The notes beneath the pieces are model-generated. The model did not search any database, was not told the origin of the DNA, and saw nothing but the letters and a program-made list of their open reading frames with translations. A stretch of DNA of 64,000 nt, taken from positions 1 through 64,000 of the forward strand of contig NZ_FOTC01000010.1 in assembly GCF_900114455.1 (NCBI RefSeq), read 5' to 3'. Origin of the DNA: Halogranum rubrum (GTDB lineage Archaea; Halobacteriota; Halobacteria; Halobacteriales; Haloferacaceae). This document shows, one piece after another, positions 35,339 to 43,769 of the stretch. A program made the position numbers and the translations under genes. Position 1 is the first letter of the stretch, and each line of letters opens with the position of its first letter.

Positions 35339-38300
35339 TACAACACTTGAATCACTGTTTGCTCGCTCGCCGACGCGAGAACTCGAGGAAGTACAGAAAG
35401 TCAACGAAGTCGGCCAAGCCGAACGCGACATCGACGAGTTCTACGAGACTGATAGCGCTCGAAAGGTCCTCACAGAACTTGGAGAGATTGTCAACAGCAC
35501 AGGATCACAGCCTCGATTCCGGTACGTCCATGCCACCTTCGGATCTGGGAAAACACACCTCCTGAAGCTAATCGGAATCGCGACTGGCGAGATCGAGGGA
35601 CTCGGAACCGTAGCCCCGAAGCTTTCGAGTCAATTCTCCGGGTTCAAGGAATTCAGAGACCGACTCAATTCGTCCCACATTGACCACCTTGTTCCTCTGT
35701 TTATGAACCTCCTCGACCGGGACAAGGTTCGTGACTCAACGCTCTCGCTCCTGATCTACGAGGAGCTGGGGAATCAGCTCAACTACCCGACTGACCCGCT
35801 CTGGTTACTCGAGTGGATATGGACCTTAGAAATCGAGCACGGGCTCTGGGAAGCCGTACGCTCAGTAGAGCACAACGGTATGTCGCTGCAGGAAGCTGCA
35901 CAAGACAAGGCTGCGCTTCGTCCCTGGCTCTATGAAGCTCTTCCCGAGATGGACGAGACTGATGGCACGCCCTACGCAACGGAAGAGGGCGTCAAGGAAT
36001 CGATCCAGCAAGCCACGGGCCAAATCAGTACTGAAGCGTTCACGCCCGATGAACTCGTAGAACGACTGGACCGAACGAAGCGCTACTTACAGGAATCGGG
36101 CGAGACGTACGAGTTCCTCATTGGACTCGACGAAGTCGCCATCTACGTTGGTGACCAGCAACACCGCTATCGAGAGTTCTTAGAAACAGTCGATACGCTC
36201 ATCGCCGACATCAATCCCCCAATTCTGGGGACAGGACAGTGGTCGCTGCGGGACATGCAGCAGGACTTCATGGGAGAGGTCGATCCTGAAGCGTGGTACA
36301 CGAACGAAATTCCGCTCCGTGGTGCTGACACCGAGATCATCGTCAGAAAGCGGTGGCTCAGAAAGTCAGATTCCGGTACTGAAACGGTGCACGACCTGCT
36401 CGACCGAACTCCGGATTTCGAGCCAGAACTTGCCGACGCATCCGAGTACACCGACGTTGGAGACCCCCTAGAGGCGTACCCCTTCCGTGAACACGACCTC
36501 TGGTTGCTCCGCGAGGTCATGCAGAGCCTCAAGAAAGAAGACTTGGAAGTGGACAGGGAGTATGTTCAGGGACGCGCACTGCTGATTCTCGTCCGTTCTC
36601 TCTTCACGAGCTTCGATTGGGCCCAGAAGGAACCGGGAGCGGTCGTTGCGTGGGATGAAATCTATGACCTAATTGAGCGTGAAACGACGGACATTCCGGG
36701 GTGGGCAAAGGACCAAATCCAGAAAGTCGAGAACACGACCAACGAGATGGGAGTGAGCGTCGCGAAGGTCCTCTATCTCCTTGGTCAAGTCGACGCCGTC
36801 CCGACAACGAAGAAGAACATCACGCGACTTCTGGTTGGTTCAGTAGATACTGACATCGATCAGCTCGAAAGCGATGTCGAGGAAGCCCTCGAAGCGCTGA
36901 TGGAGGACAACTTCGTCCGAACTGACGAGAGTGTCCAACCGCAGACGTACCGAATTCTGTCGAAGGAGATCGTCGAATTCTGGGATCAGGTCCATCGAGA
37001 GGCCGCAGGACTCCCCAAACACCAAGTTCGTTACAATATCGAGGATCTTCTTAGAGAGGCGGACCGTGGTCGGTTGACCGCCGATGATTCGCTCCGCACG
37101 CGGAACATCGACGGGATCTCCGACGCCCCGTACACGTTCCGCTACACCGTATTAGATCAAGTCGACGCATCACCGGAACCTCGTTTCGATGGTGTGGTTG
37201 CCAGAGTACTCGCAGCAGACTCGGATACAATAGAAGAATCGCGAACGACATGGCAGGAAGCAAACGCTGGTGAACAAGGAGTTGAAGACGTCCTTGTCGT
37301 TATTGAGCTTTCGGAGGGGCTTCGCGAAAGTATTCGGCATCTGATTGCGTTGGATTCGTTATTGGAACCAGGGGCGAGCGCAGAGCTCCGGATCGAGCAA
37401 CAACAAGAGGAGGAGACTGTCGAAGACGAGATCGAGGAGCTCCTCTATGGTGCGAAGCTCTATACGCCAGACCATAACACGACGCGAGGGACCTATCTAA
37501 GCAACATCGATAGTGTGCTCGCTGATGCGGTCAGGGATAAGTTCAAGAACAGGAAGACGCTCGATACGCGGCTGCAGGAAGTCGACGACGCTCGCACCCT
37601 CTTCGAGTTCTTCAATGGGAACGGTACGTGGCCGTTCTCAGCCGACGATGCAGAAAGGCTCGGAGTAAAGACAGTTCCGAGAGAGATTAGCGATGGGTGG
37701 GCTGAAGAGTTCCTCAACGATTACGCTGGAGAGGAATTAGTGAGCGGAGAGACTGTCCTCGAAGAAATCGCGGGTCGGCGTGGGAAATATCTTGGTACGC
37801 CACGCGAAGCACTTGCCGCGCTTCTGATCACGCTCGCCGCGGCAAACAAAATCGAAATCAGACGCGATGGTGTCCGCATTGAGGACCCTGGTGAGATCGG
37901 TCGTTCAATGATACGCCTTTCCGATATCCGTGACATCGATATTGGATTCGATCCGGTGGACATTGAGGGTAGTAGCAATCTAAAAGCGGTCTATCAATCA
38001 CTCCGAGGATTCGCACCGCAAGGGAATGATCCAACCGCTTGGCTCTCCAATCTAGCATCCTGGGCAGAAAAGAATAGTTCGGACATTCGGAATACCTGTG
38101 CTCGTGTGGATCTCGAATTCGACGAGGAAATCACGCTGGATGCACTTCGTGACGCGTTAGAACCAGGGATGGCTGGTGGCGAGCTTGACGATGCAGTATT
38201 GACTGAATCACCAGTACCAACGCAGGCAGAGTGGTTCCACAAAGCAGAACCATTATTCGAGGGCGATGAGCCGCTCTGGGACGAGTTCACAAGTTCACTC

Positions 38301-39023
38301 GAGACGATGCGGTCACTGTACCCTGATGCTGCGATCACCTACAAGATGGAGGACGCCGTCGATGGGTCACGCATCCCGTCCAAGGAGAGCCTCGCTACAC
38401 TCCAGGCAAAGGCTCATGACTTCCGCGCGTCACAGATTAGTGAACTCCATCATCTTCTCACGGGAACCACACCTGAAGCAGATTCGATCTCTGACCTCTG
38501 TTCAGCGGTCGAGCAAGTATTCCTGGATCACGATGTAATCGTGGATATCGATGCTGCCACCGAGACGATTTCAGGAGTGACTTTCGAGTCGCTCAGAGAA
38601 CTCGAGGAGATTGCGGCATCCGCGGAAGACATCTCCGAATCAGATATCGCATCGGGGAACGCAGTCAGCGAAGCTGGCCAGCTTGAGAAAGCACGAGGAC
38701 TACTCGAGGACCAACCAGACGGGTCACTCTACGACCAGCTCGAATCTCGGTACGAGAAACTCAAGGCAGAACACTCGGATGCGTTCATTACGAAGCAGGT
38801 GAAGCGTGCGCTAAGCGGGCCAGACCTCGTCACACCGTCTCGATCAGAAGCGCTGGTAAAACAGGCCGATGCAAAGCTCCAGTCAAAAGACGATGACGAG
38901 GACGACGAAGACGATGATGATCAAGAGGACGATGGACCATCAGTCGACGAGCTCTGGGCAGAGGTAACAGAACCAGGTGACGGAACTATCGTGGTTATCG
39001 ATACAGAGGAGAGAGACCGATGA
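35331..39023 (+). CDS. BREX P-loop ATPase BrxC/PglY, second copy
   Basis: 1230 residues from the ATG at 35331, inside the end of brxB. The Walker A motif YVHATFGSGKTHLLKL (65-80) and the Walker B-like EFLIGLDEVAIYVGDQQHRY near residue 270 parallel the first BrxC, but the two proteins are otherwise very different, so this is an old divergence rather than a recent duplication. The C-terminus ends in a strongly acidic run (DDDEDDEDDDDQEDDG). Two BrxC/PglY genes in one locus, together with a BrxHII helicase, is the arrangement reported for type 5 BREX, known from haloarchaea. The two ATPases may form a hetero-oligomer or serve separate steps. The stop overlaps pglZ by four bases. Confidence 0.82.
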   Translation: MTDTTLESLFARSPTRELEEVQKVNEVGQAERDIDEFYETDSARKVLTELGEIVNSTGSQPRFRYVHATFGSGKTHLLKLIGIATGEIEGLGTVAPKLSSQFSGFKEFRDRLNSSHIDHLVPLFMNLLDRDKVRDSTLSLLIYEELGNQLNYPTDPLWLLEWIWTLEIEHGLWEAVRSVEHNGMSLQEAAQDKAALRPWLYEALPEMDETDGTPYATEEGVKESIQQATGQISTEAFTPDELVERLDRTKRYLQESGETYEFLIGLDEVAIYVGDQQHRYREFLETVDTLIADINPPILGTGQWSLRDMQQDFMGEVDPEAWYTNEIPLRGADTEIIVRKRWLRKSDSGTETVHDLLDRTPDFEPELADASEYTDVGDPLEAYPFREHDLWLLREVMQSLKKEDLEVDREYVQGRALLILVRSLFTSFDWAQKEPGAVVAWDEIYDLIERETTDIPGWAKDQIQKVENTTNEMGVSVAKVLYLLGQVDAVPTTKKNITRLLVGSVDTDIDQLESDVEEALEALMEDNFVRTDESVQPQTYRILSKEIVEFWDQVHREAAGLPKHQVRYNIEDLLREADRGRLTADDSLRTRNIDGISDAPYTFRYTVLDQVDASPEPRFDGVVARVLAADSDTIEESRTTWQEANAGEQGVEDVLVVIELSEGLRESIRHLIALDSLLEPGASAELRIEQQQEEETVEDEIEELLYGAKLYTPDHNTTRGTYLSNIDSVLADAVRDKFKNRKTLDTRLQEVDDARTLFEFFNGNGTWPFSADDAERLGVKTVPREISDGWAEEFLNDYAGEELVSGETVLEEIAGRRGKYLGTPREALAALLITLAAANKIEIRRDGVRIEDPGEIGRSMIRLSDIRDIDIGFDPVDIEGSSNLKAVYQSLRGFAPQGNDPTAWLSNLASWAEKNSSDIRNTCARVDLEFDEEITLDALRDALEPGMAGGELDDAVLTESPVPTQAEWFHKAEPLFEGDEPLWDEFTSSLETMRSLYPDAAITYKMEDAVDGSRIPSKESLATLQAKAHDFRASQISELHHLLTGTTPEADSISDLCSAVEQVFLDHDVIVDIDAATETISGVTFESLRELEEIAASAEDISESDIASGNAVSEAGQLEKARGLLEDQPDGSLYDQLESRYEKLKAEHSDAFITKQVKRALSGPDLVTPSRSEALVKQADAKLQSKDDDEDDEDDDDQEDDGPSVDELWAEVTEPGDGTIVVIDTEERDR

Positions 39024-41173
39024 AGTCGCAACCGACTACGACACTCGAAAGTCAAGCGAAAGCCCATCTCGAGGATGAATTCCCTGATGAACACGCAACG
39101 GCTGTTCGGGTCGTCTGGTGGGACGAGGGCGGGCACCTCCGGGAGGTTGTCCGTGCTGCTGCCGATCAGATTGGAGTAGGATTCTCGGAGGCAGAACGGT
39201 TCCCTCTCGAACTGAGGAGAACCGCAGCAAAAGAGCCGGAATCACCCCACGTCTGGTACATCCCGGAAGCGAAAACAGTCGAAGATTCAGAGGAGGGGCT
39301 GATTGAGCGGGACTGGTTCAGAGACATTCGTGAAACTGGCGGTGAAATCGAACTCACGATCGAACAGCTGACTGCCGAGCTGTATGAGGTGAATCCCTGG
39401 GACATCTACGATGTTGAACGAGGAACGGAGTCCGATCGCGAAACTGCAGCGAATGTAATCAAGAATCAGTTTGCGAGCGGTGGAATCCCACGCTACGGAG
39501 ATCTAATCGGTGAGATCATCACCAAGGGAGAGGGCCAGATTTTAGAGCACCTCCTCGAGGGAGGATGGCCAGAAATCGACAAGGATGACGAGACGATCGC
39601 CCGGGTACAAAAATCACTGAAAGACAGGCACGTCGCTCCTGCAGACAGTGCTGAGACACCGGAAGAGATCGAGGACGTCGTCTGGAAGTGGGCCGTTGCC
39701 CGTTGGCTCGTCGCCGAAGGAATAGACGTCGACGCATTCCCCGAGGGATATGGAAACGTGGGTAGCACTCTCGGCGACATCAACCCGCTAAAACGAATTG
39801 TCGATACCCGACAGAGCACGCGGTTGGCAAAACGCTATCTAAGCGAGAGCTACTGGGAAGGCGTAATCGGAGCGTACGACGATGCTTGGGAACTCGCAGC
39901 GTGTCCAGTTGATGGGGCGCTTGACGCAGCACTGTGGGATGCGTGGCTCGAATCACTAGAAGAGGAGGAGTACACGAAATGTATCGAAAGAGCGAACGAG
40001 CGCCAACGAGCCCTTGAGGTGTATCCGGACGATATTCCGTGGACGACGCTCTGGAAACAGGCCGAACAAGTGGCCAAGTTGAAATCGCGGTTTACAGCTT
40101 GGGAAGAACGTCCCAAATCGTTCGACCCCTTCGACCAGTATTCCGCACAGGATGATGGGACCTGGAAGATCGACTACGGTGTACTGGAACTCGAGATAAC
40201 TGGCGAACCCGAACAAGATAGGCTGCTCAACTCTCATCCGGCGACGGGAACACTCCCCGAGCTTCGCTCCGAGCTCTTAGAGACGCGGTATCTAAACTAT
40301 CTCGAGGAGATGAGTAAGGCCGTAATCAGTTCGTTCAGTACTGGATCTCCTTTGGCGGGGAAAGACGCTGCCTACGAGTGGTGGACTGACAACGAGAATG
40401 AGCTCGCAACAGGGGAGACAGTCGCCCTGTTCCTAATCGATGCGTTGCGGTTAGACCTCGCTCGGGAGCTGGCTAACCGTCTTCGAGAAGACTATTCGAT
40501 CACCGAAGATACCAGGGTTAGCACGCTTCCGTCGGAAACCAAGTTCGGAATGGCTGCACTCACGCCGGGACGAGCTCACAGGTTCCGTATCAAACTCCGG
40601 AACGGGAAGCTATCTGTCGAACGGGGTGGCCAGCGCCTCGACAACAAAGGGAATCGAGTGAAAGTCCTCGAGCGAGAGGGATGGGACGTACCGGAGGACA
40701 GCGATTCGGGGTGGCAGCGTAACCAAGTCGCCTACTACGACAAAGACATCGACGACATTGGGGAAAACGAACTCGACAACCCAGAGAGCCACTTCACCGA
40801 TTACATCGACGAACTCTATGATCTGATCACTGAGGAACTTGAGAACGGGAACAGGGATCGAATTTACGTCGTGACGGATCACGGGTTTGTCCTGTTACCG
40901 AAAGGGACTACGATGGAATCGATTTCCAGTTACAACGGCGATGGTGAAGTGAAATATCGACGAATCGCTGGAGACGACATTGAAGACGCAGGGACAGGCG
41001 TCCGAGTCACGGGTCAGACACCCGGGACAGAATATCTGAATACGTCAGTTCGATTGCTCGCCAAACCTCGGCAGTACAACAGCAAAAGCGGGCTAACCGA
41101 CGCCAGATATTACCACGGTGGGATCCTTCCACAGGAATGTATGCTGAACTTCCTCCGGGTAGAAAAAGAATAG
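39020..41173 (+). CDS. pglZ: BREX alkaline-phosphatase-like protein PglZ
   Basis: 717 residues. The PglZ core of the alkaline-phosphatase superfamily is visible: TVALFLIDALRLDLARELAN (about 471-490) with the metal-binding Asp of the D-x-x-R-x-D element, then VSTLPSETKFGMAALTPG with the S/T-x-P nucleophile-region motif, and near residue 620 RIYVVTDHGFVLLP with the D-H-G metal ligands. PglZ is a hallmark BREX protein of uncertain enzymatic role and interacts with PglX in bacterial systems. This closes the five-gene operon brxA-brxC-brxB-brxC2-pglZ. It ends 46 bases before the convergent CoiA-like gene. Confidence 0.88.
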   Translation: MKSQPTTTLESQAKAHLEDEFPDEHATAVRVVWWDEGGHLREVVRAAADQIGVGFSEAERFPLELRRTAAKEPESPHVWYIPEAKTVEDSEEGLIERDWFRDIRETGGEIELTIEQLTAELYEVNPWDIYDVERGTESDRETAANVIKNQFASGGIPRYGDLIGEIITKGEGQILEHLLEGGWPEIDKDDETIARVQKSLKDRHVAPADSAETPEEIEDVVWKWAVARWLVAEGIDVDAFPEGYGNVGSTLGDINPLKRIVDTRQSTRLAKRYLSESYWEGVIGAYDDAWELAACPVDGALDAALWDAWLESLEEEEYTKCIERANERQRALEVYPDDIPWTTLWKQAEQVAKLKSRFTAWEERPKSFDPFDQYSAQDDGTWKIDYGVLELEITGEPEQDRLLNSHPATGTLPELRSELLETRYLNYLEEMSKAVISSFSTGSPLAGKDAAYEWWTDNENELATGETVALFLIDALRLDLARELANRLREDYSITEDTRVSTLPSETKFGMAALTPGRAHRFRIKLRNGKLSVERGGQRLDNKGNRVKVLEREGWDVPEDSDSGWQRNQVAYYDKDIDDIGENELDNPESHFTDYIDELYDLITEELENGNRDRIYVVTDHGFVLLPKGTTMESISSYNGDGEVKYRRIAGDDIEDAGTGVRVTGQTPGTEYLNTSVRLLAKPRQYNSKSGLTDARYYHGGILPQECMLNFLRVEKE

Positions 41174-41219
41174 CGTACTATTGGAGGTTTGGCGATTCAG
41201 ATAGCAGACGTTGAGTGAA

Positions 41220-42395
41220 TCACGGATTCGTCTCGCCACAATCCGGACAATACTCGAACCACGCTCCTTCCTTGTGACTTCTGTGTTGGCAGCGTTCTGG
41301 TTTCTCTTCGAGTGTCACGAGATTCAGGTCTGGATCCGGCGGTCCACCGAAGAAGATGTCCGTCCGCTCGTCTGCGTAGCCTCGAAGGTTCGTGAGGAGG
41401 CGAACCGGGCAGTGCTGACATTCCCGAAGCTCGATCTTCGGTTGATCATCGAAATTCGTCCAAACCGCCTCCGTTGATTCCCACTCGTGGAACCCTTTCG
41501 GACCGCGGCATCGATCGATTTCAGGCCGGTCAGCAAGTGCCTTCTCCAAGACTGCATCATGATAGCGCTGGGTCAGTGGCTCCTCGAAATCGGAGGTGTA
41601 CTCGACGACCAGCGTATTCTGGAGCACGCGTAATGGTAGGTCTGGAGTCGTAATCGACTCCGGATTGTACACGTACTCGCCGGCGTTCTCATCGTATTGA
41701 CGGCGAAGGGTGCAGGGACGGCTGGTACAGATTTCGTAGTCTTCCTCGCAGGTGAGGACGTACCCAGGGACAGTTCCCCAGGTGTGCTCGCCGGAATACT
41801 GGTAGCTCTCACACTCGATGAATCGCCTCGCCGAGTAGTCGCGAACGCTGTATCCGGGGGCGTCCTTCGAAGCGAAGGCGTCGTTAACGATTGAGTAGTC
41901 GAGCTGCTCAGTTCCGAAGTCTTGGGAGGAGAGCCACGCGACGGAGTACCCGGCGGTCAGGTAGTCGTGGGTCGTCGTTCGGATATCCTTCTCGTGGTGT
42001 CTGTGCTGAACTTCGATGATGACGCCGTTACCGAAGAAAGCGTTCGGCGTTTTGAACTCTAAGAGTGCGTCGGCCCGTCGAGTACTGTGTTCACTCCCGC
42101 TGTCGGAGACGTCGAGTGTCACCTCCGGCGCACACTGTGCGGCCTGGTCGCCGAACTGTTCGGTAAGCGCTGCGACTGCGAGGGCGACACAGCGAGCATG
42201 GGTGTCTGACTCTCCTGTCGCGGCGATCGAGCAAGATGTCCGAGCGTCTGTACTGGGATGGTAGAAGTGGCGAGCACGTCCGTCGCCGTCGCGTGGATAC
42301 ATTACGTCCCGGCATTCCGGACACTCGACGGCCTCCTGATCCGGGATCATTGCCGGTACGACGACGGTACCGTTCTGCAGCGCACGGAAGGGCAC
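41220..42395 (-). CDS. CoiA-like nuclease-domain protein, paralogue 2
   Basis: 391 residues from the GTG at 42395, chosen because the resulting start (MPFRALQNGTVVVPAMI) aligns with the paralogue at 19053-20159 (MPFLALHRGEEVIPNQV). A longer GTG start at 42410 is possible. The layout is shared: CPECRDVMYPRDGDGRARHF zinc module, a helix, then ADALLEFKTPNAFFGNGVII and EVQHRHHEKDIRTT supplying the D and E-x-Q of a PD-(D/E)xK-like site. Unlike paralogue 1 it adds a C-terminal four-cysteine zinc ribbon: CQHCPVRLL, and CQHRSHKEGAWFEYCPDCGE at the end. It lies between pglZ and the CBASS operon. Likely a DNA-acting accessory or defence nuclease; the function is inferred. Confidence 0.65.
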   Translation of the reverse strand: MPFRALQNGTVVVPAMIPDQEAVECPECRDVMYPRDGDGRARHFYHPSTDARTSCSIAATGESDTHARCVALAVAALTEQFGDQAAQCAPEVTLDVSDSGSEHSTRRADALLEFKTPNAFFGNGVIIEVQHRHHEKDIRTTTHDYLTAGYSVAWLSSQDFGTEQLDYSIVNDAFASKDAPGYSVRDYSARRFIECESYQYSGEHTWGTVPGYVLTCEEDYEICTSRPCTLRRQYDENAGEYVYNPESITTPDLPLRVLQNTLVVEYTSDFEEPLTQRYHDAVLEKALADRPEIDRCRGPKGFHEWESTEAVWTNFDDQPKIELRECQHCPVRLLTNLRGYADERTDIFFGGPPDPDLNLVTLEEKPERCQHRSHKEGAWFEYCPDCGETNP

Positions 42396-42715
42396 GTTGT
42401 TGAAAGTCACTCAAAGGATGGATTTGAGTGTATCGCTGATTGACAAGTGAGTGTCTGAGTGGGGATCGAGAATGAGTCTAATTTGGAGAAAGGCGGTCTT
42501 CAGGCCGCACTACGTGAATTCACAGCGGTATTCGATTTCTCAGCCGTCGGGATGGAAGGTGATTCTGGAAGTTTCCGGAAACAGGCGGGTGCAGAGACGG
42601 AAACCGCTCGACTGCGTACGGTCGTCACGACTCTCAGAAGACACACTAGCTACTTTCCGGAAAGGACCCGGTCATGCTTATAAGTCTTGACGAGAAATCA
42701 GTCTGTCACTACCGC
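42396..42715. promoter_or_regulatory. Divergent regulatory region of CoiA-like and Orc1-CBASS genes
   Basis: 320 bases without a convincing gene. It holds an inverted repeat CACTCAAA/TTTGAGTG (42408-42415, 42423-42430) just upstream of the CoiA-like start, a GTTTCCGGAAAC palindrome (42571-42582) followed by AGGCGGGT, a second palindrome CTTTCCGGAAAG (42653-42664), and a TTATAA box (42678-42683). A 74-codon frame at 42459 is possible but lacks support. Confidence 0.6.
42653..42683 (+). promoter_or_regulatory. Promoter and candidate operator of the Orc1-CBASS operon
   Basis: The TTATAA box at 42678-42683 lies 33-38 bases before the ATG at 42716, giving a short leader. It overlaps the open frame from the ATG at 42674, which shows that codon cannot be the start used. 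The 12-base palindrome CTTTCCGGAAAG ends 13 bases before the box, where TFB contacts the BRE, so a bound protein could block or aid initiation. Confidence 0.6.
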
Positions 42716-43744
42716 ATGATTCGCGATGCTCGCGTCCTTCGTGCCGGGTTTGTTCCCAGAGAAGTCGAGCATCGCGACCAGGAGGTCAACCACCTCTCCA
42801 GCGTTCTCGAACCGATCACGAACGAGGAGCCTGCCGACACTGCGATCGTCACCGGCCCCAGCGGAGCCGGGAAAACCTGCATCTCCCAGTTTGTCACCGA
42901 ACGCCTCCGTGAAGAGGTGCTCGACGTCGAAGCCACCTACGTCAACTGCTGGCGCAACTACACTAGATTCCGCACTCTCTACCAGATTCTCGATGGGCTC
43001 GGAGAAACCATCGACATTCATCGCCAGTCGACACCCCACGACGAACTGGTCGACCGGCTCCAGCAGTACGACGGTCCCCGGAGAGTCGTCATCCTCGACG
43101 AGGCCGACCAACTCGAGGATGCCAGCGTCATCTACGACTTGCACAGTCTCCCTCAGTTTGCGATCATCTGTATCGCCAATCAGGAACAAGAGCTGTTCAG
43201 CCGCGTCGACGATCGCCTTGTGAGTCGGCTCCGCTCCAGCGAGCACGTCCGAATGGACAGCTACCACGACGAGCAACTGTACGACATCCTGCAGGCTCGT
43301 GCAAAGTGGGGCCTCGACCAAGACGTCATCGCCGACGATCAGCTTTACCGGATTGCAGACGCGGCCGCTGGTGATGCCCGTCTCGCCATCGGGATTCTCC
43401 GCTCGGCGGCCAGTAAGGCTGACCGCGAGAACAGTGAGAGAATCACCGACGACATTCTCCTCGATGCTGCAACCGATGCTCGGGCCCAGATCAAGCAGAA
43501 GAGCCTCGATTCGCTCACGCCCCACCAGCGGATTGTCTACGACATCGTTCGCGAACACGGTCCGCTTGGGCCAAGCGACATCCACGACCGCTACACTGAG
43601 GAAGTCGATGACCCCCGGACGAAACGGACCGTCCGGACGTATCTCTCGAAGATGGCGCAGTACAATCTCCTCAAGGCGGAGGGCACGAGTCGAGATAGAG
43701 AATACTCGATCGTAACGACCTCAGTTGCTTCAGCAACCGCTTAA
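42716..43744 (+). CDS. Orc1/Cdc6-like AAA+ ATPase leading the CBASS operon
   Basis: 342 residues. The start MIRDARVLRAGFVPREVEHR matches the usual beginning of haloarchaeal Orc1/Cdc6 (basic, then VPREVEHRDQEV). Walker A is VTGPSGAGKTCIS, Walker B VVILDEADQLED, sensor-1 ICIANQEQE and sensor-2 GDARLAIGILRSAA. A C-terminal winged helix follows (LTPHQRIVYDIVREHGPLGP...RTVRTYLSKMAQYNLL). It is a complete initiator-type protein but shorter than chromosomal ones. The CD-NTase start follows 25 bases after its stop with no promoter between, so it is probably the first gene of the CBASS transcript. It may act as a DNA-binding regulator or sensor for CBASS, or as a second replication initiator using the TTTCCGGAAA sites upstream. 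Confidence 0.8.
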   Translation: MIRDARVLRAGFVPREVEHRDQEVNHLSSVLEPITNEEPADTAIVTGPSGAGKTCISQFVTERLREEVLDVEATYVNCWRNYTRFRTLYQILDGLGETIDIHRQSTPHDELVDRLQQYDGPRRVVILDEADQLEDASVIYDLHSLPQFAIICIANQEQELFSRVDDRLVSRLRSSEHVRMDSYHDEQLYDILQARAKWGLDQDVIADDQLYRIADAAAGDARLAIGILRSAASKADRENSERITDDILLDAATDARAQIKQKSLDSLTPHQRIVYDIVREHGPLGPSDIHDRYTEEVDDPRTKRTVRTYLSKMAQYNLLKAEGTSRDREYSIVTTSVASATA

Positions 43745-43769
43745 AAGATCACAGAACATCAACAACATC

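Noticed and set aside
42459-42683. 74-codon frame upstream of the Orc1-CBASS promoter
   Set aside because: GTG start, no promoter box at the right distance, and it runs through both palindromes and the TATA box of the operon.
42674-42715. Upstream ATG for the Orc1-like gene
   Set aside because: The TTATAA promoter box lies inside this extension, and the usual Orc1/Cdc6 N-terminus begins at 42716.
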